Shown in pieces: positions 1-12,300 of a stretch of DNA of 64,000 nt. The stretch's first letter is position 1. The number at the start of each line of letters is the position of its first letter. The DNA is taken from positions 34,164,925 through 34,228,924 of the forward strand of contig CM065691.1 in NCBI GenBank assembly GCA_017654935.2, written 5' to 3'. The position numbers were made by a program, and so were the translations under genes. A model generated the notes under the pieces. It saw only the letters and a list, made by a program, of their open reading frames with translations, was not told where the DNA came from and searched no databases. The stretch comes from Phymorhynchus buccinoides (taxonomy: Eukaryota; Mollusca; Gastropoda; Neogastropoda; Raphitomidae).

Positions 1-174
1 TCATGCATAGAAATTCATTCTCTCGGGAATTTTGTTTAGCACAACGACCTTTTGTTCGGATGACAGACCGCCAGTGGTAGACACAGACAAAGTAACAGAA
101 TTATTGATGCACCGTGTTACTAACAACACAGTGCTTATCATTGCCAGCAACAAGGCGTGACGGATACGCTCCAT
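1..174 (-). CDS. Possible signal-peptide first exon (edge of window)
   Basis: A minus-strand reading frame starts at the ATG at 172-174 and runs to a stop at the first three bases. It begins Met-Glu-Arg-Ile-Arg, followed by a hydrophobic stretch (HALLLAMISTVLLVT), which looks like a secretory signal peptide. The rest is Ser/Thr/Val rich. An upstream in-frame Met lies at 184-186. It could be the first coding exon of a secreted or membrane protein that continues to the left of the window, with splicing before the stop. It could equally be a chance frame, because the flanking sequence is repetitive. I do not recognise the protein. Confidence 0.25.
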   Translation of the reverse strand: MERIRHALLLAMISTVLLVTRCINNSVTLSVSTTGGLSSEQKVVVLNKIPERMNFYA

Positions 175-258
175 GATCACTAACACTACACACTTGTTGG
201 TTATTTATTTAAGCTCAGAATCAAACTCAGTATTGTGGACACAATTATTAGAGGCTGC

Positions 259-430
259 ATTGTCCGAAGTCGGAGTGTGGCTGCTCACGTGGCGGGGTAA
301 TCAAAAACGGTCACACACGTTAATGTTCTTATCCCTAACTGGTGCATTTGTACCTTAGTGTTCAAGCGCTTCGGCTGTTGGGATTATCCTTGGAGTCTTT
401 AAGCTAAGGTAAGACTACAACAACAACAAC
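259..430 (+). repeat. Dispersed repeat with (CAA)n tail, copy 1
   Basis: This stretch matches 20505-20670 closely: gtcggagtgtggctgc, the ggcggggtaat block, a cggtcacac block, tgcatttgtacc and cttcggctgttgggat. It ends in a run of caa repeats. Two copies 20 kb apart with the same internal order and an A-rich short-repeat tail suggest a SINE-like retroelement. No clear A/B-box pair was confirmed. Confidence 0.5.
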
Positions 431-553
431 ATTAGAGACTGTCTCGAGAATCTTCTTTGGAACTCTTGGAGTGTCTGCGTAGCATTGTTGAATACTGATT
501 ATCGAGCGATCAGCAGAACAAAATGTTGTTTTTATGAGGTTGGTGTAAAATGT

Positions 554-713
554 CCGTAATTCTCGGACTACAAGCCGCTTCGTAATATAAGCCTCACCCT
601 CTACTTTAAAACAAAATCTGAAGAAAGTAACGCATAAGCCGCGTCGAAGCATAAGCCGCGGAAGGGGGGGGGGAGTAAAAAGAATGTTGCGGCTTATAGT
701 CCGCGAATTACGG
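554..713. mobile_element. MITE with CCGTAATTC...GAATTACGG termini
   Basis: The left end ccgtaattctcggactacaa and the right end ttatagtccgcgaattacgg are inverted repeats of each other over about 25 bp, including an agccgc/gcggct block. The element is 160 bp with no coding capacity. It is related to the 'ataaggcgca' elements at 14243 and 18879. The inverted ends point to a non-autonomous DNA transposon. Confidence 0.65.
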
Positions 714-2330
714 TAGTTTGCAAACAAAGTCAATGAAGACGTCCATTGCTTTTGACGATTTTCCTTATGTTTACCCAAGCAGAGGTGGCACGGGCTTTGT
801 CTCAACGTCTGTCTGTGGAAAACAATAGTGTAAAGTTTATTCGAAAGTTTAAGAACGGATTCTAACAAAATTTGGGAAAGGACTCTCTCTCTCACCTTCC
901 CCCCCCCCCCACACACACACACATACACACGCGCATGCACACAACACAACAAACACACACATAGGCCTACACGCACACACTGCACACGCAGAAATTGACA
1001 TTACTGTAATTGCAAAAGCAATGCTGTCCTCAACTATTGGAAGACTACTGTAGAGGTTTTCTTTACTGTTTTTAATATGTCGTTCTTATGCATGTTATTT
1101 TACCTTCTTTTTTTTTCTTTTTTTTCTCCCCCCCCAAAAAAAAATGTTTGCATGCTGTCTAAAATCACGATCTATGTGAAAAGAGATTAAATTAAAGATT
1201 CATTCATTCACACACTGCACCAAGGATCGATCAAACAATAATTGCTAACAGTTACCCTTGCTTGATGCATCATGCATCGGACAGTTGTGTGGAAGATAGA
1301 CCCAAAGCACCCTCACCACTCCCCTCTCGTTAACTCTGTAGCTCCTGTCCCACCCACTACCCATCCACCCAACATGTTAATGCTTCATGAAGAGTAGAAG
1401 AGTAGAAGGGGGGGGGGGGGGGGGGGGGGGGGGGTAGGGGGGGTATACTGAGTCAAATTTACCTAAGAGGTCATTTCAAGGTAGCTCACAATTAGTTCTT
1501 CCCGAGTAATATCCGTCCTGAAAGACTGAGAAGGTTCAGCTCTAAGATCTAAGATGATGCCAAATTTAGCCGTGGGTGGTTGGTGGGTGGAAGGAGGCAT
1601 TCTAGATCAGCCTGACTCAAGAAACGGTGGAATCTAAATCATTAGACCAGCCACACTTGATTGGGAAGAGGGGGGAAATACTATAGGATTAACTTGGTTA
1701 ACAACCATGCAACGTTTGATAACACACACGTACAGACACACACGCGCACACGCACACACGCACGCACACACACACACACGCACACACACACACACACACA
1801 ATGTAGCAAGATGGTAAGTATATAAATATATTCTTTGAAAGCAAGAACGTTAGAGACTAGAAATTATTCGAGCTACTATTTTTTTCCCCTGCAGATCTGT
1901 CTGGCCCTGTTAATTTAATAATAAATACGGACTCGTTTAATTCCCAGGCAAATAATGCGAACAAATATATTTTGGCCATTACTTCGTCATTATTGACTTG
2001 TTGTGTAAACTGTATTTGGGTATTTGGTATATTATGGTCACAAAGACTTATCTCTGTGAAATTCGGGCTGCTCTCCCCCATTCAGTGTGTATATTTGGGG
2101 GGTATCACAAACAGGTCCTTTCAGGCTTCAATAACTATTTTGCCAATTGTCATTACAATCAATCCGTTAGTCGAGGCTGTGGCGGCTCGATTACTTTTGT
2201 TTTAATTAGACAGAGACAAACTGACAAAGAAACGCGAATAGCTTCATTCCGGTTACATAGCACTTCCGTTATTAAGAAAATAGGAGTACTCCAAATCGTC
2301 TTGTGATTTCGGAAAAAGAATGAATGAATG
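714..2330. other. Gene-free stretch with simple repeats
   Basis: No supportable gene. It holds a C run and CA-rich tract at 900-985, a poly-G run at 1409-1434, a (CA)n microsatellite at about 1730-1800, and a possible LINE 3' tail (attaaagattcattcattc) near 1190-1210. Short frames on both strands are low complexity or non-conserved. Confidence 0.5.
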
Positions 2331-2689
2331 AATGAATTTTATTTATAGAGGGTAATAGAGTAAGCAATAACATGCTTTTTTACATCCAACCCTCTGGACA
2401 AATACATGTAAAGTAGAAAATGGAAAACGAAAATAAACACATACAAAGTAATATAAAGCATGCAAAATACATCCCTATATTGTAACACATCAATATCAAA
2501 ACAAAACCTATTATTATTATCTATGCTCATTATTAACATTCAAAATGTGTGAAGTAAGCTCATACACACGGAAAAATAAAAACCTGATCTTACTTTTCAC
2601 ACTCATCTTTTAACATTCAAAAATTTTAAAAAAAGGGCACCAACATGGAAAAAAATACCTCAATCATACTTTACGAATTCATCCCACAC

Positions 2690-2985
<296 letters not shown>

Positions 2986-3041
2986 GGGGGCAGTGACGAT
3001 ATAAGGGATGAAGAAAACGGTGGTGGAAGAAAACGGGCTTT

Positions 3042-3287
3042 TTAACCCTTTCACCGCCAGCCATATTTCAGCCAAAAATGTCCATTAAATGTACCTGGGT
3101 AGGGAACAAAATCTATCTGCAGTATTAGGTATTCTTCTGTGACATATATAAAATAAGGTCTAACCTTACTTCCCCAAACTAAGACAATGGGGCCTTTGGG
3201 TAATAGACCCCAATTTGATGCCTTTTAGTGACATAGGTGTTAAATCACTGTGGTGCTAAAATGCGACTTTGGCGGTGAAAGGGTTAA
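3042..3287. mobile_element. TTAA MITE family A, copy 1
   Basis: TTAA at both ends flanks the inverted termini ccctttcaccgcc and ggcggtgaaaggg. The element is 246 bp and non-coding. Internal blocks (gtgacatatataaaataagg, ttttagtgacataggtgtta, tgtggtgctaaaatgcgac) recur in the copies at 4045, 22765, 26000, 27112, 30615, 34811 and 38340. TTAA targets and CCC...GGG ends are hallmarks of piggyBac-type transposons, so this is probably a non-autonomous piggyBac-like element. Confidence 0.85.
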
Positions 3288-4044
3288 AGTGCTAGTTGAT
3301 GTCAGTGCTCTACTGCATAAGATGTTTCCCCATCCTAATGGATAGGGAAACCACCTTTCCGTGTGCAAAACTGCCATTCCGTGTATCATTGATGGAGAGC
3401 TTTTACAGCCCTGTGGCAGTAATGAACGAAGAGCTGTTTCAAAGACACTGTAATGGGAATAAGACACACAAGCGGCCATTTTCTCCCTATTATGAGTAGT
3501 GAGGACAGAAACCCTGATTGTGCCACCCCTTGAACCATGAACATCAGCAGTAATCTAACACTGGTTGTTTGACTGTTTCATAGATTTTCTGGCCGTATTT
3601 GCAGCTTCCTTACCTTTACCTGAACTCCAAATCTCCACCTTCAGTGTGCAAGCGCTGAGCGGAAGCCAGGCGGACGCTTGGTGAAAGCTACGAGTGAGTA
3701 GAAACTGTATGGGTTGAGAGAATGTATAGTTTAAATTTTCTTCATTATTCCTTACCTTTCTTTGTCTTCAGAAAAACAGAAAAAGGTTTGCCCAAGCACT
3801 CAAATTTGAATCTAGTATTTTTTTAAAAACCGTCGATTCAAATTCCAGTCTTTGGATAGAGCCGCCATCATTAATGGGATCACGAACGATAACCCTATCA
3901 GCCCGGCTCGCCGTAACTCTCCAGTTGTCTGTCTTATTCCCATTACAGTGTCTTTGGCTGTTTTCCTTTCCCATTCTCTGTACCTGTGGCCGCCCCTTAC
4001 CTTCCCTAACAAGAACCAGGTGTTTGCCACTGTGCCGCTTCTCT

Positions 4045-4283
4045 TTAACCCTTTCGCCGCCAGCCATTTTTCAGCCAAAATATACCATTAAACTTAACTG
4101 GGTAGAGACAAAAAAGTATCTGCAATATGGCGAATTCCTCTGTGACATGCATAACATTAGGCCTATCCTTACCTCCCAAAATTAAGAAAATAGGGTCTTA
4201 GTGATGATAGGCTATGCCTTTTAGTGACATGGGTGTTAAACCATTGTGGTGCTAAAATGTGACATTGGTGGTGAAAGGGTTAA
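4045..4283. mobile_element. TTAA MITE family A, copy 2
   Basis: TTAA-flanked, with ccctttcgccgcc at the left end and ggtggtgaaaggg at the right end. It is 239 bp and in the same orientation as the copy at 3042. Confidence 0.82.
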
Positions 4284-5117
4284 CTCCATAATGCAGAGGC
4301 AGTATAAGTTGTGGCTGCTCGTTCCTTTACCATGCTACTTGCTACTGGGGAATTCTCTTTGCGTGGATTCTGATTAGGCCAAAAGCTTATTTAAGCCTTC
4401 CTCTTCATTAACCCCCTTCTCCTATTCCTTGCCCCCCCCCCCCCTCCATCTACCTACCATCACCACCGTATTTTTGTTATAATCTACACTGTTTTTGCTT
4501 AATTTCTATCTTAATTAGTCTTTTCAAACTCTTTCTCAACATGCATTCTGAAGCTGCCTCTGCCGATTTCAGAATGACATTTAGCCTAATAATTGTTAGG
4601 CTTCTGTATGTGACAAACGCATTCAATGTGTGTGTGGGGTGGGGTGGGGTGGGGGTGGGTGCGTGCGTGCATGCGTGTGTGTTAGCATACCACTGAACAT
4701 TACCATTCACCAAGAGAACACATCAAAGGAGACGCTGCACTGCCAAATAGCCGACATGTTTTGTTTGATTGTTATATATATCATTATCAGCCATCCCTCT
4801 CCCTTGAAAAGAGGGTCGTTGTGTTTGTTCGTGTCTGTTCATTCGCCTATCCGTTCAGTGCCGCGTGAACCACTTCACAGAATCACTTCAAATTTCGTGC
4901 TGTCGTATATTCCCACCGAGTAACTATCGCAGCAAAACACTTGTCATATTCAGCTACACCCTTGCAGTATAGGCTGTTTTGATTAGAACCAAACGTACGT
5001 TTACAGATTGCAATGGATTTGGTATAGGAAAATTGCTATTGTTGTGCAGCGGTTTGGTGACTTGAAACGCAAAATGAGTAGATCACGATAACGAGAAACG
5101 TAGTGTAGCGAGTGTTG

Positions 5118-5659
5118 TTAAAGGTGCACCCTGACGGATGAGTTTTTTGCAAGAAACACGTCGAGATCATCATGAAAACACCCTTCACAGAGATCGCAAC
5201 ACTCACTTTGCTCTGGTTTCCCAGACATCAAACCGTCAAATCGGTGATTCCTCATTGGCGGAGGTGCTGGAAGTCAAATTCTTTCAGTGAAAGAGAAGCT
5301 TCTCTTTTCTAATGGCCGCCTGAGTCGCTTAGACAAAAATAACGAAATGTCCACAATACAAGCCTTTTTATTTACAGTTTACCAAAAGGAGTTTCGCTCA
5401 CAACAAAGGAAATAGCTCCAATTTGTTTTACTGCACTACAAAGAAGAAAAAGCTTCAATCACTCTGAGTGTCCTCCACCCACCTACCCCGTCCAAAATGG
5501 CTTCTCGATCTCCGGCAACTCCGCCAAGGAGGAATCGCCGTTTTGATTTCTAGGAAACCAGAGCAAAGTGAGTGTTCCGATCCTTGAAAAAGGCTGTCTT
5601 TCTGGTGATCTCGACGTGTTTCTTGCAAACAAAACTCATCCGTCATGGTGCCCCTTTAA
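5118..5659. mobile_element. Long-TIR TTAA MITE family K, copy 1
   Basis: The element starts ttaaaggtgcaccctgacgg and ends with the near-complement (ccgtcatggtgcccctttaa). The inverted arms extend well over 100 bp: aagaaacacgtcgagatc is mirrored by gatctcgacgtgtttctt, and cactcactttgctctggttt by aaaccagagcaaagtgagtg. It is 542 bp and non-coding. TTAA bounds both ends. Confidence 0.82.
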
Positions 5660-5794
5660 GGACTCTCGTGAAGAACGCACGGCTGGGGATTAACGATGCA
5701 TGGAGTGGTCTGACAAACTTGGCAGTGACAATGCGGAACAGGAACTCCATTGACTATGAAAGAAGATAGTTGTAGTCAGTCGAGCGTGTGGTAG

Positions 5795-6351
5795 TTAAAG
5801 GTGGACCCTGACGGATGAGTTTTTGCAAGAAACACGTCGATATCACCAGAAAGACAGCCTTTTCAATGATCGGAACACTCACTTTGCTCTAGTTTCCTAG
5901 AAATTAAAGTCAAAACGGCGGTTCCTCCTTGGCGGAGATGCCGGAGAAAGTAGCCATTTTGGATGGGGTGGGTGGAGGTCACTCATTGTTGTTGAAGCGT
6001 TTTCTTTTTTTGTAGTGCAGTAACAAAAAAAAATGGAGCTATTTCCTTTGTTGTGAGCGAAACTCTTTTAGATAAACTGTATAAAATTTAAATTTTTTAA
6101 AAAGGCTTGTATTGCGAACATTTCGTGCAAACGATTTGGTCTAAACGCAGACGGCCATTAGAAAAGAGACGGCACACGCCTTCTCTTTGGGTGAAAGAAT
6201 TTGACTTCCAGCACCTCCGCCAAGGAGGAATCGCCGATTTGACTTCTAGGAAACCAGAGCAAAGTGAGTGTTGCAATCTCTGTAAAGGGTGTTTTCCTGG
6301 CGATCTCGACGTGTTTCTTACAAAAACTCATCCATCAGGGTGGCCCTTTAA
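5795..6351. mobile_element. Long-TIR TTAA MITE family K, copy 2
   Basis: Second copy of the element at 5118, 135 bp away and in the same orientation. It starts ttaaaggtggaccctgacgg and ends tcagggtggccctttaa. The arms share the cacgtcga, cactcactttgctct and ggcggag blocks. It has no coding capacity. Confidence 0.82.
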
Positions 6352-6462
6352 TATTTTATGAAGCCTTCGTGCTAACTAAACAGCCTCTTAAACAAAATGA
6401 GGGAGGTCTATACACCGCCTGAAGGTTTTTAGAAATGCAACAAAAACTACTGTTTCTTATCT

Positions 6463-7155
6463 AAATGGGTGCAACTACACAAAATGAAAAAACAACAACT
6501 GAAAGGCCGGGGTCATGTGGTAATGTCCCCCTGCAGCTGAAAAAAAAAATTGATTTATGAAGGTATTTTAGTTAGCGTTTTTCACAATTTATATACAAAC
6601 GCTTATTTTAAAGTGTTTGAAAAATTCAGTAGACACACAAAGATTTTGTTAGACAAATTTAAAAACAAGCGCGGAATCGCAATAGTTTGTGGCACGCGAT
6701 CTATTTTTACCACTCCAGTCATGAGTCACCTCCCCTGGCTTTTCAATAATTTTAATCTGTAAACCAGAATGTTATCTCTGCACCATTTCGTAACTTTTTA
6801 TATCTTTTGGAAAACATTTAAAACTATGTATCCTACTTATACTCATTGAAAGAAGCACCGCATACTCGTCGTGTCTGTTGCAGTGTCTGTATTACGTATG
6901 TTTATTATTTTGTACGCTTTAAAATACATCATTTTAAAGAGCAGCCTCAATTTGAAGTGCAGCCTCGATTTGAAGTGCGACAATTTTGTAGCCTCGATTT
7001 GAAGTGCGACAATTTTGGACCGACCGACCGACAGACCGACAAAGTGAGTTATAGGTTTGTGGCTTGAGCCAGAAGCAAAAAAAGGAACTTCCTTTTCTGG
7101 TAAAATTGAAGAACAGGAAATCCTTGTATACCAGGAAAAGTTGCACACATGTATT
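6463..7155. mobile_element. MITE family X copy, split by an insertion
   Basis: Left part (6463-about 6661: gggtgcaactacacaaaatg, gtccccctgcagctgaa, attttaaagtgtttgaaaaa) and right part (about 7078-7155: ggaacttccttttctggtaa, caggaaatccttgtatacca, aagttgcacacatg) together match the uninterrupted order seen at 28428-28667 plus 29400-29425. About 410 bp of unrelated sequence lies between them, including a short direct repeat (cagcctcgatttgaagtgcg). The right part preserves the empty site for the element at 28668. Confidence 0.6.
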
Positions 7156-7300
7156 TTTAATGCAAGAGAATGCGATAGCTAATGAACGTTGGGGGCTTGC
7201 GTGCATCCAGCTGTGTATGCGTAATGGAACAAATAACTGCTGGGTTTTTTTTCTATAATGCAACAGAACATGATATGTAATGGACGATAAAAGAATCGCG

Positions 7301-7371
7301 TGTAGAGTGTGGAGTGGCACGGAGGTAACGCGTTCGCCTTGTGTCAAGTAACCTTACGGTCTGAACGTGGA

Positions 7372-7402
<31 letters not shown>

Positions 7403-7613
7403 CGTGTGCCCATGCACTTGGCACACGTTAATCCCAGTGGCAACCAAAAAGTTGTCATTTGGTCAAAATTTACCCCCCCCTCTCTTTCCTTCCTCTTCAG
7501 TCACACTAAAATCGCATGCAGAATTATTATTTTTAATTGGCTGCGACGGACTCCAGGTGGGAGCAACCCGAATTTGACAGAGACGCCTCTGTGACTATAA
7601 AGTACCTAATACT
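7301..7613 (+). mobile_element. tRNA-derived SINE (family U), internally deleted
   Basis: Shares the head gagtggcacggaggtaacgc, the core ttcggatgagacgataaacc and gaggtcccgtgtgcccatgc, a pyrimidine linker and the 3' part gcctctgtgactataaagta with the copies at 35256 and 62376. The B-box region (gagttcgaacc in the other copies) is missing here, so this copy has probably lost its internal promoter. The conserved core resembles the central domain shared by many metazoan SINEs; that assignment is from memory. Confidence 0.78.
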
Positions 7614-7670
7614 ACCAATTGCAGTCACGTGTGTACTTGTGAGAGGGAGAAAAAATAGTTTTTGGTCAAT

Positions 7671-7953
7671 AAAGGTCTGTGTACACGTTAACACTATTCA
7701 CAAGATATTTCTATTTCCCCATGGCAACACAGTGAGCTGTAAGTCATATTAAGTTCTGTGTACACGTTAACATTATCCACGAAATATTTATATTTCTTCA
7801 TGGCAACACAGTGTTCGGCCACTCATTAATATGAAATATCCCGTGAATAATGTTAACGTGTACCGAGACCTTTAAGCGTGGGCTATCACCGTGTTGTCAT
7901 GGGGAAATAGAAATATCTCGTGAACAATAATGTTAACGTGTACACAGACCTTA
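7671..7953. mobile_element. Foldback MITE with aaggtctgtgtacacgttaa ends
   Basis: The left arm aaggtctgtgtacacgttaa, then tatttctatttccccatgg, is mirrored by ccatggggaaatagaaatat/ttaacgtgtacacagacctt on the right. The left arm is itself partly duplicated (about 7674 and 7757). The element is 283 bp and non-coding. Confidence 0.75.
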
Positions 7954-7993
7954 ATGCAAGAGAACATGATAGGTTATTGCGTTGAGAGCATTC

Positions 7994-8422
7994 GCATGGG
8001 TGCAACTCCCCAAAATGAAAACAAAATGAAAGGCAGGGGTCCAGGGACCCATGGCCCCGGCAGGGTACAGGGGCAGAGCCCCATCGGACGATTCAGGGGG
8101 GCAACTTAAGAGAGATATAACGAGACAGACAGACAGTTAAAATGATAGACAGAGACAGTTACTTTGAGTCTGATAAGCCTTGTAAAATTATTACATTGCC
8201 TAGTTGTAAACTTCCAAGATGAAAACAACTAGACTAAGTTCAAAACGCCCCAAATCACGTGTGGTCATTTTTTTTTTATGAATTAAAAAACCCTGAAGTT
8301 CAGTTTCTGGTAAAAATGAAAAATACTGAAATCAGTGTAAAAATGAGAGTAACACCCAGCCTTCCCAGGTCGAGAGGACGTAAAACCCAAATTTACGATA
8401 CGAGAGTAACACCCATGCATTC
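7994..8422. mobile_element. MITE family X, copy with GC-rich head
   Basis: Starts gcatgggtgcaactcccc and ends gagtaacacccatgc, an inverted terminal match. The internal tccagggacccatg, gcagggtacaggggcagagc and cagacagttaaaatgata blocks recur at 21628-21980. No coding frame. Confidence 0.6.
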
Positions 8423-8624
8423 GTGAGCCATAGTAGATTTGTGTCTGCATGTGCGTTTTGTGTGGGGAGCAAATTATTCCTGTCTAATATGGGAGAGAAC
8501 ATCATATTCATAGTAATAGAGCAATGATGCTGTGTGTGTGTGTGTGTGACAGTTCAGGTGTGAGTGCATTTACAGGGGTCTCGCATTCAAGGCAACTTTG
8601 TAAAACAACATTCATAGATCATAA

Positions 8625-9023
8625 TGTGACCCAGCATCACAAAAGGGACATTAAGTGTCAAACTGACCATTCTGAGAAAATTGTACATTTGAAATCTTCA
8701 GAACCGTCTTTTCCTAATGATACAAGAACCATTCTTGTATCTTTTCCATTCCAGAAGTTATAAGCATTTAAAGTTAGTAGGGTGCGTATCGGCCATTTTT
8801 AAAAATCAGTCTAAAGTTTAACCTAGCTGAAAAAAATTCATTGACCTACTCGTTTTCAAACACTTTTAAGACCATCTTTATAGACGTGAAAGATGAGATG
8901 TTAGAGAATACAAAAATACCCATAACTCACAATTGACCCAAAAAATGAGATTTTTGACTTTGCAAGCCTGTTGTGAGAACCTAGCCCAGCGACTTAATGT
9001 CCCTTTCGTGGTGCTGGGTCACA
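8625..9023. mobile_element. MITE with TGTGACCCAGCA termini
   Basis: The inverted ends tgtgacccagcatcac...gggacattaagt and acttaatgtccctt...gtgctgggtcaca match over about 30 bp. The element is 399 bp and has no coding capacity. Confidence 0.8.
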
Positions 9024-9030
9024 TATAGCA

Positions 9031-9250
9031 TCCTTTCTTATGCTGTATTATGTTGACACTATCCATGTCTAATGCTATGTCTGGACATTGTCCCTTTCTA
9101 ATGTTATGTTAAACACTAAGCCTTTCTTATGCTGTGTTATGTTGACACTATCCATCTCTAATGCTATGTCTGGACATTGTCCCTTTCTAATGTTATGTTA
9201 TGTTAAACACTAAGCCTTTCTTAATGCTGTGTTATGTTGGACATTGACCC
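9031..9250. repeat. Tandem repeat, about 90 bp unit
   Basis: About 2.3 copies of a unit containing cctttcttatgctgt, ttatgttgacactatccat, tctaatgctatgtctggaca and ccctttctaatgttatg. The copies differ by small substitutions and an extra tta. Confidence 0.8.
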
Positions 9251-9284
9251 AGGTTTAGAACTATTTCACAAAACACTTTCAAAA

Positions 9285-9432
9285 ACATTTCCTCCAGCCG
9301 AAGTCGGACTTGCTGGGCCTAACTATTTCTTAGTTAGGCGCATAACGGCAGCATGACGCATCTGCGCTCATAATTGACAGGAATCTGTCTGAGCGATCGA
9401 AGCAGAAGAACAAGAACGAGAAGAAGTATTTC
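9285..9432 (+). mobile_element. SINE-like repeat family W with (GAA)n tail, truncated
   Basis: Contains cagccgaagtcggac, gctgggcctaactatttctt, ggcgcataacggcagcatg and ctgtctgagcgatcgaag, followed by a GAA-rich tail. The same order is seen at 41285-41622 and, reversed, at 25159-25470. Confidence 0.65.
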
Positions 9433-9499
9433 TTTGTTACACTGGACACTGCTCCTTTCTAATGATATGCTACATTGACTACTACCTGTTTCTCATATC

Positions 9500-9900
9500 G
9501 TCGGTGACATTCAAAAACCTTGTATCTCGATTTTTTGGAGGGTTTGAGTTAGATACATCATCAGCTCTCTAATTTTTCCCGCCACCTTCCACCAAACGTT
9601 CGCATCTCTAACGACTTTCTATCTGGGGTAACTGAGGTTGTAAAAATAGAAGAAAAACTTGTAAGTCCCAAATTCAGATCTAGTTAAGGACAAAAACCTC
9701 ATATCTTCGTTCTTTTCAAGTCTAAAAAATGTTTTAAAGTAATTTTAACAAAATGCAGGACTAAACTCGTAATGTCTTGAACAACATATTCATCATAGTT
9801 AATCAATTGTGGTCAACGCAGTTAATTTTTAAAAGTTTTTTTTTCATTTTTCTCAAAACTACCAAAATTGAGATACAAGTTTTTTTAATTTCACCAATGA
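9500..9900. mobile_element. MITE family G, copy 1
   Basis: The left end tcggtgacattcaaaaacct/tgtatctcgatttt is mirrored by aaaattgagatacaagtttt/tttcaccaatga on the right. The whole unit aligns with 17184-17590 (ttctatctggggtaa, ctcgtaatgtcttgaac, atcaattgtggtcaacgc). Confidence 0.72.
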
Positions 9901-11136
9901 TATTGTGTTATACAATGCCTATTTCTCAGGTTAACAATGCCTTTTCTAATACAAGGTTATGCTGGACAATGCCTCTTTCTTATAAAATGAACTTAAAAAT
10001 CATTTTATAAATAGGATCAGCCGGTGTCTAAACAAGTACAAGTTCATGATAAGTGAACAGAACCTCTACAACCTGAAAGGGCAAGAGGATCATTCAGTGA
10101 CTGCTAAGTCCTAACTTTGTATCTGCATAGACGCACTCAGCTACAACACTTAAAGGCACGACCGGACTATAAAAGAGGGGAGGTGCTGAGCGTGTGCCGC
10201 ATTAAATGCGCTTTATGAACAAACTACTTGTGGCGGTGCCATAGCCGATGAGGTTTAGCAGAGGCGTGGTCACCGCTACAGCTATCTGTATTATATTTTT
10301 TTAAATCGGGACTTTACTGGTTTCGTACTGCCTCCGGGCATTGCCTCCAGTATTGTTCCAACCATATTTGTATTTACAAATGTCCCATATGTGTCTGATT
10401 CAGACCAAGAGGACGTAAAACTCCATTTTCTCTCTCGCGCGTGCCGCATTTGAATCACAGCTGGCGAGAGAGACGGTTCGCCCTTCTTTGTTCCCTGTTG
10501 TGCGAGCCACCGCGAGGCAGAGCTTTTCTGGCGAAAGAGACTCGATCCCTGGGATCGGTTGTTTTCCCTTTAAACACAATGTTTTTTTTCAAAGTTGTTT
10601 TTTTTATTTCAAGAGTAACAATAACAAGTCATAACAGCAAATGGTGAATTTACACAAATATCCACAGCAAAAGCATACAGCATACAGATTGAAAAACAAA
10701 ATAAGCCATTTAGATTATCTTCTTGCATACATGAGTCATGAATGTATGGTCTGTTCTTCGGAGAAGAACCCAGAGTGCTTTCTTCTTAGAATAAAACAGG
10801 TTGCACAATGTTGAGGTTAAGAGAAAAAAATCTGAATATATTATTATTGTATGTGAAGAGTCTGATTAATGAAGAACTGACATGATCAACGTGTGCTATT
10901 TACAAATTGCATACTACATTGACATTGTAGACAGACTAGGCGGTGCAGTATTAATATATTTAAAAAACCCATTATGTATTTGAAACTTGGTTTTCAGTTT
11001 TGAGATTTTCTTCGTTGTTTCTCACACAAGAAATAAATAATCCCTCCATGGAGTATACAGAGAACAACCCTTTTATTTTTTTAAATCGTAAACCTCTACG
11101 TGAATGTCAATTTGAAAAAAACCATCACATACACTA
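9901..11136. other. Gene-free stretch
   Basis: No gene supported. It is A/T-rich unique-looking sequence with a GC-richer patch at 10140-10570. Short frames here show no recognisable domain. Confidence 0.4.
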
Positions 11137-11745
11137 AGGGGCTGTGCACATTACATGCTGAAACCTCATGTGCTTATCCACAAAGAAGTATACACAAAGA
11201 AAAAAGTTAAGCACCCCTTAGCTATTACAAGGCTACCATTATTCCGTTATAAGCAGGGTTGAAGCAGTCATCCAGGCACAGGGAGGAAACACACGCTACT
11301 GAACTTTGATTTGCCAAATGAGTTTTGGACATTCCTCATGACGTTTTCCCTCAATAATTAACTTTTCAGATAGCCATATGAAATTGTTATATTGATAATT
11401 AAACATGGTATTTTTTAGTTTGAACATGACAACCCTTTTTGTTTCATAATTTCGGAATGCATTTGTAAAACCATACATTAAATTATGCGTTTTCTTATAG
11501 TCAGATAGTCAAACTTTCATTTACCAATCAATGTTGTTTCATTCTTTATTGATTATTTGCAATAACTCTCGATTTCATCTCATCTACAGCAAAAAAAGTG
11601 GTGGGGTGCTTAACTTTCTTCTTTGTGTATAAAAGAAAGTCAGAAAAATAAAGCGTGCACTTATCCCATCCGCTTTTTTCTTACTTTATTTTACTTATTT
11701 GCGGATCAGCGCATGAGGTTTCCATGTGTAATGTGCACAGCCCCT
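11137..11745. mobile_element. Long-TIR MITE with AGGGGCTGTGCAC ends
   Basis: The left arm aggggctgtgcacattaca, cctcatg and acacaaagaaaaaagttaag is mirrored on the right by cttaactttcttctttgtgt, catgagg and tgtaatgtgcacagcccct. The element is about 609 bp and its arms are near 100 bp. Non-coding. Confidence 0.82.
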
Positions 11746-12109
11746 AATTCCTGTGGGAGGACAGCAGGCAAAGAACGAAGGGGTTGGATGAGGGGAGGGA
11801 AGGTGGTGGGGGGGGGGGGGGGAGCACAAGTGATAGCCAACATCTTTCCCCTAGTATAAGGAGGATCATTCCAGCATTATTCTCAAGAAAGGGGGAAGTG
11901 AAGGAATATTGGGTATTTCTTGCTTTGGAGAAAGTTTAAATACAGAGGAACAGGTTGATGAAGCAGCTAGCTGCTTCTTAAAAAAAAAGAAGGGAACATC
12001 GATCTTTCCCAGATAAGGTCTCTTCTGAGAGAGACGAAAGAAGGGGGTCTCCTCGCAGAGACTGGGGAAGAAGAAATGAGATGGTTGTATTGGCCACTGC
12101 AAGTAGGGT

Positions 12110-12300
12110 TATTAACGCCCTTGACGGCAAGAGTTAATCCATTGTTGGTCAGTATCCAAAAGGGCAGTCACTCTTGCAAAAGGCAGCCATTAAGTGGCCT
12201 CAAATAGGGTTATTTGCGAGAGTTATTCCCTTGTTTGGTCAGTACTCAAAACCATCTTCCCCCCACCCACCAAGGGCATTCACTCTTGCAAAAGGTGTTC
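12110..12300. repeat. Tandem duplication, about 110 bp unit
   Basis: The block agggttattaacgccc...agagttaatccattgttggtcagta...gggcagtcactcttgcaaaagg is repeated imperfectly with agggttatttgcgagagttattcccttg...gggcattcactcttgcaaaagg. Confidence 0.6.
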
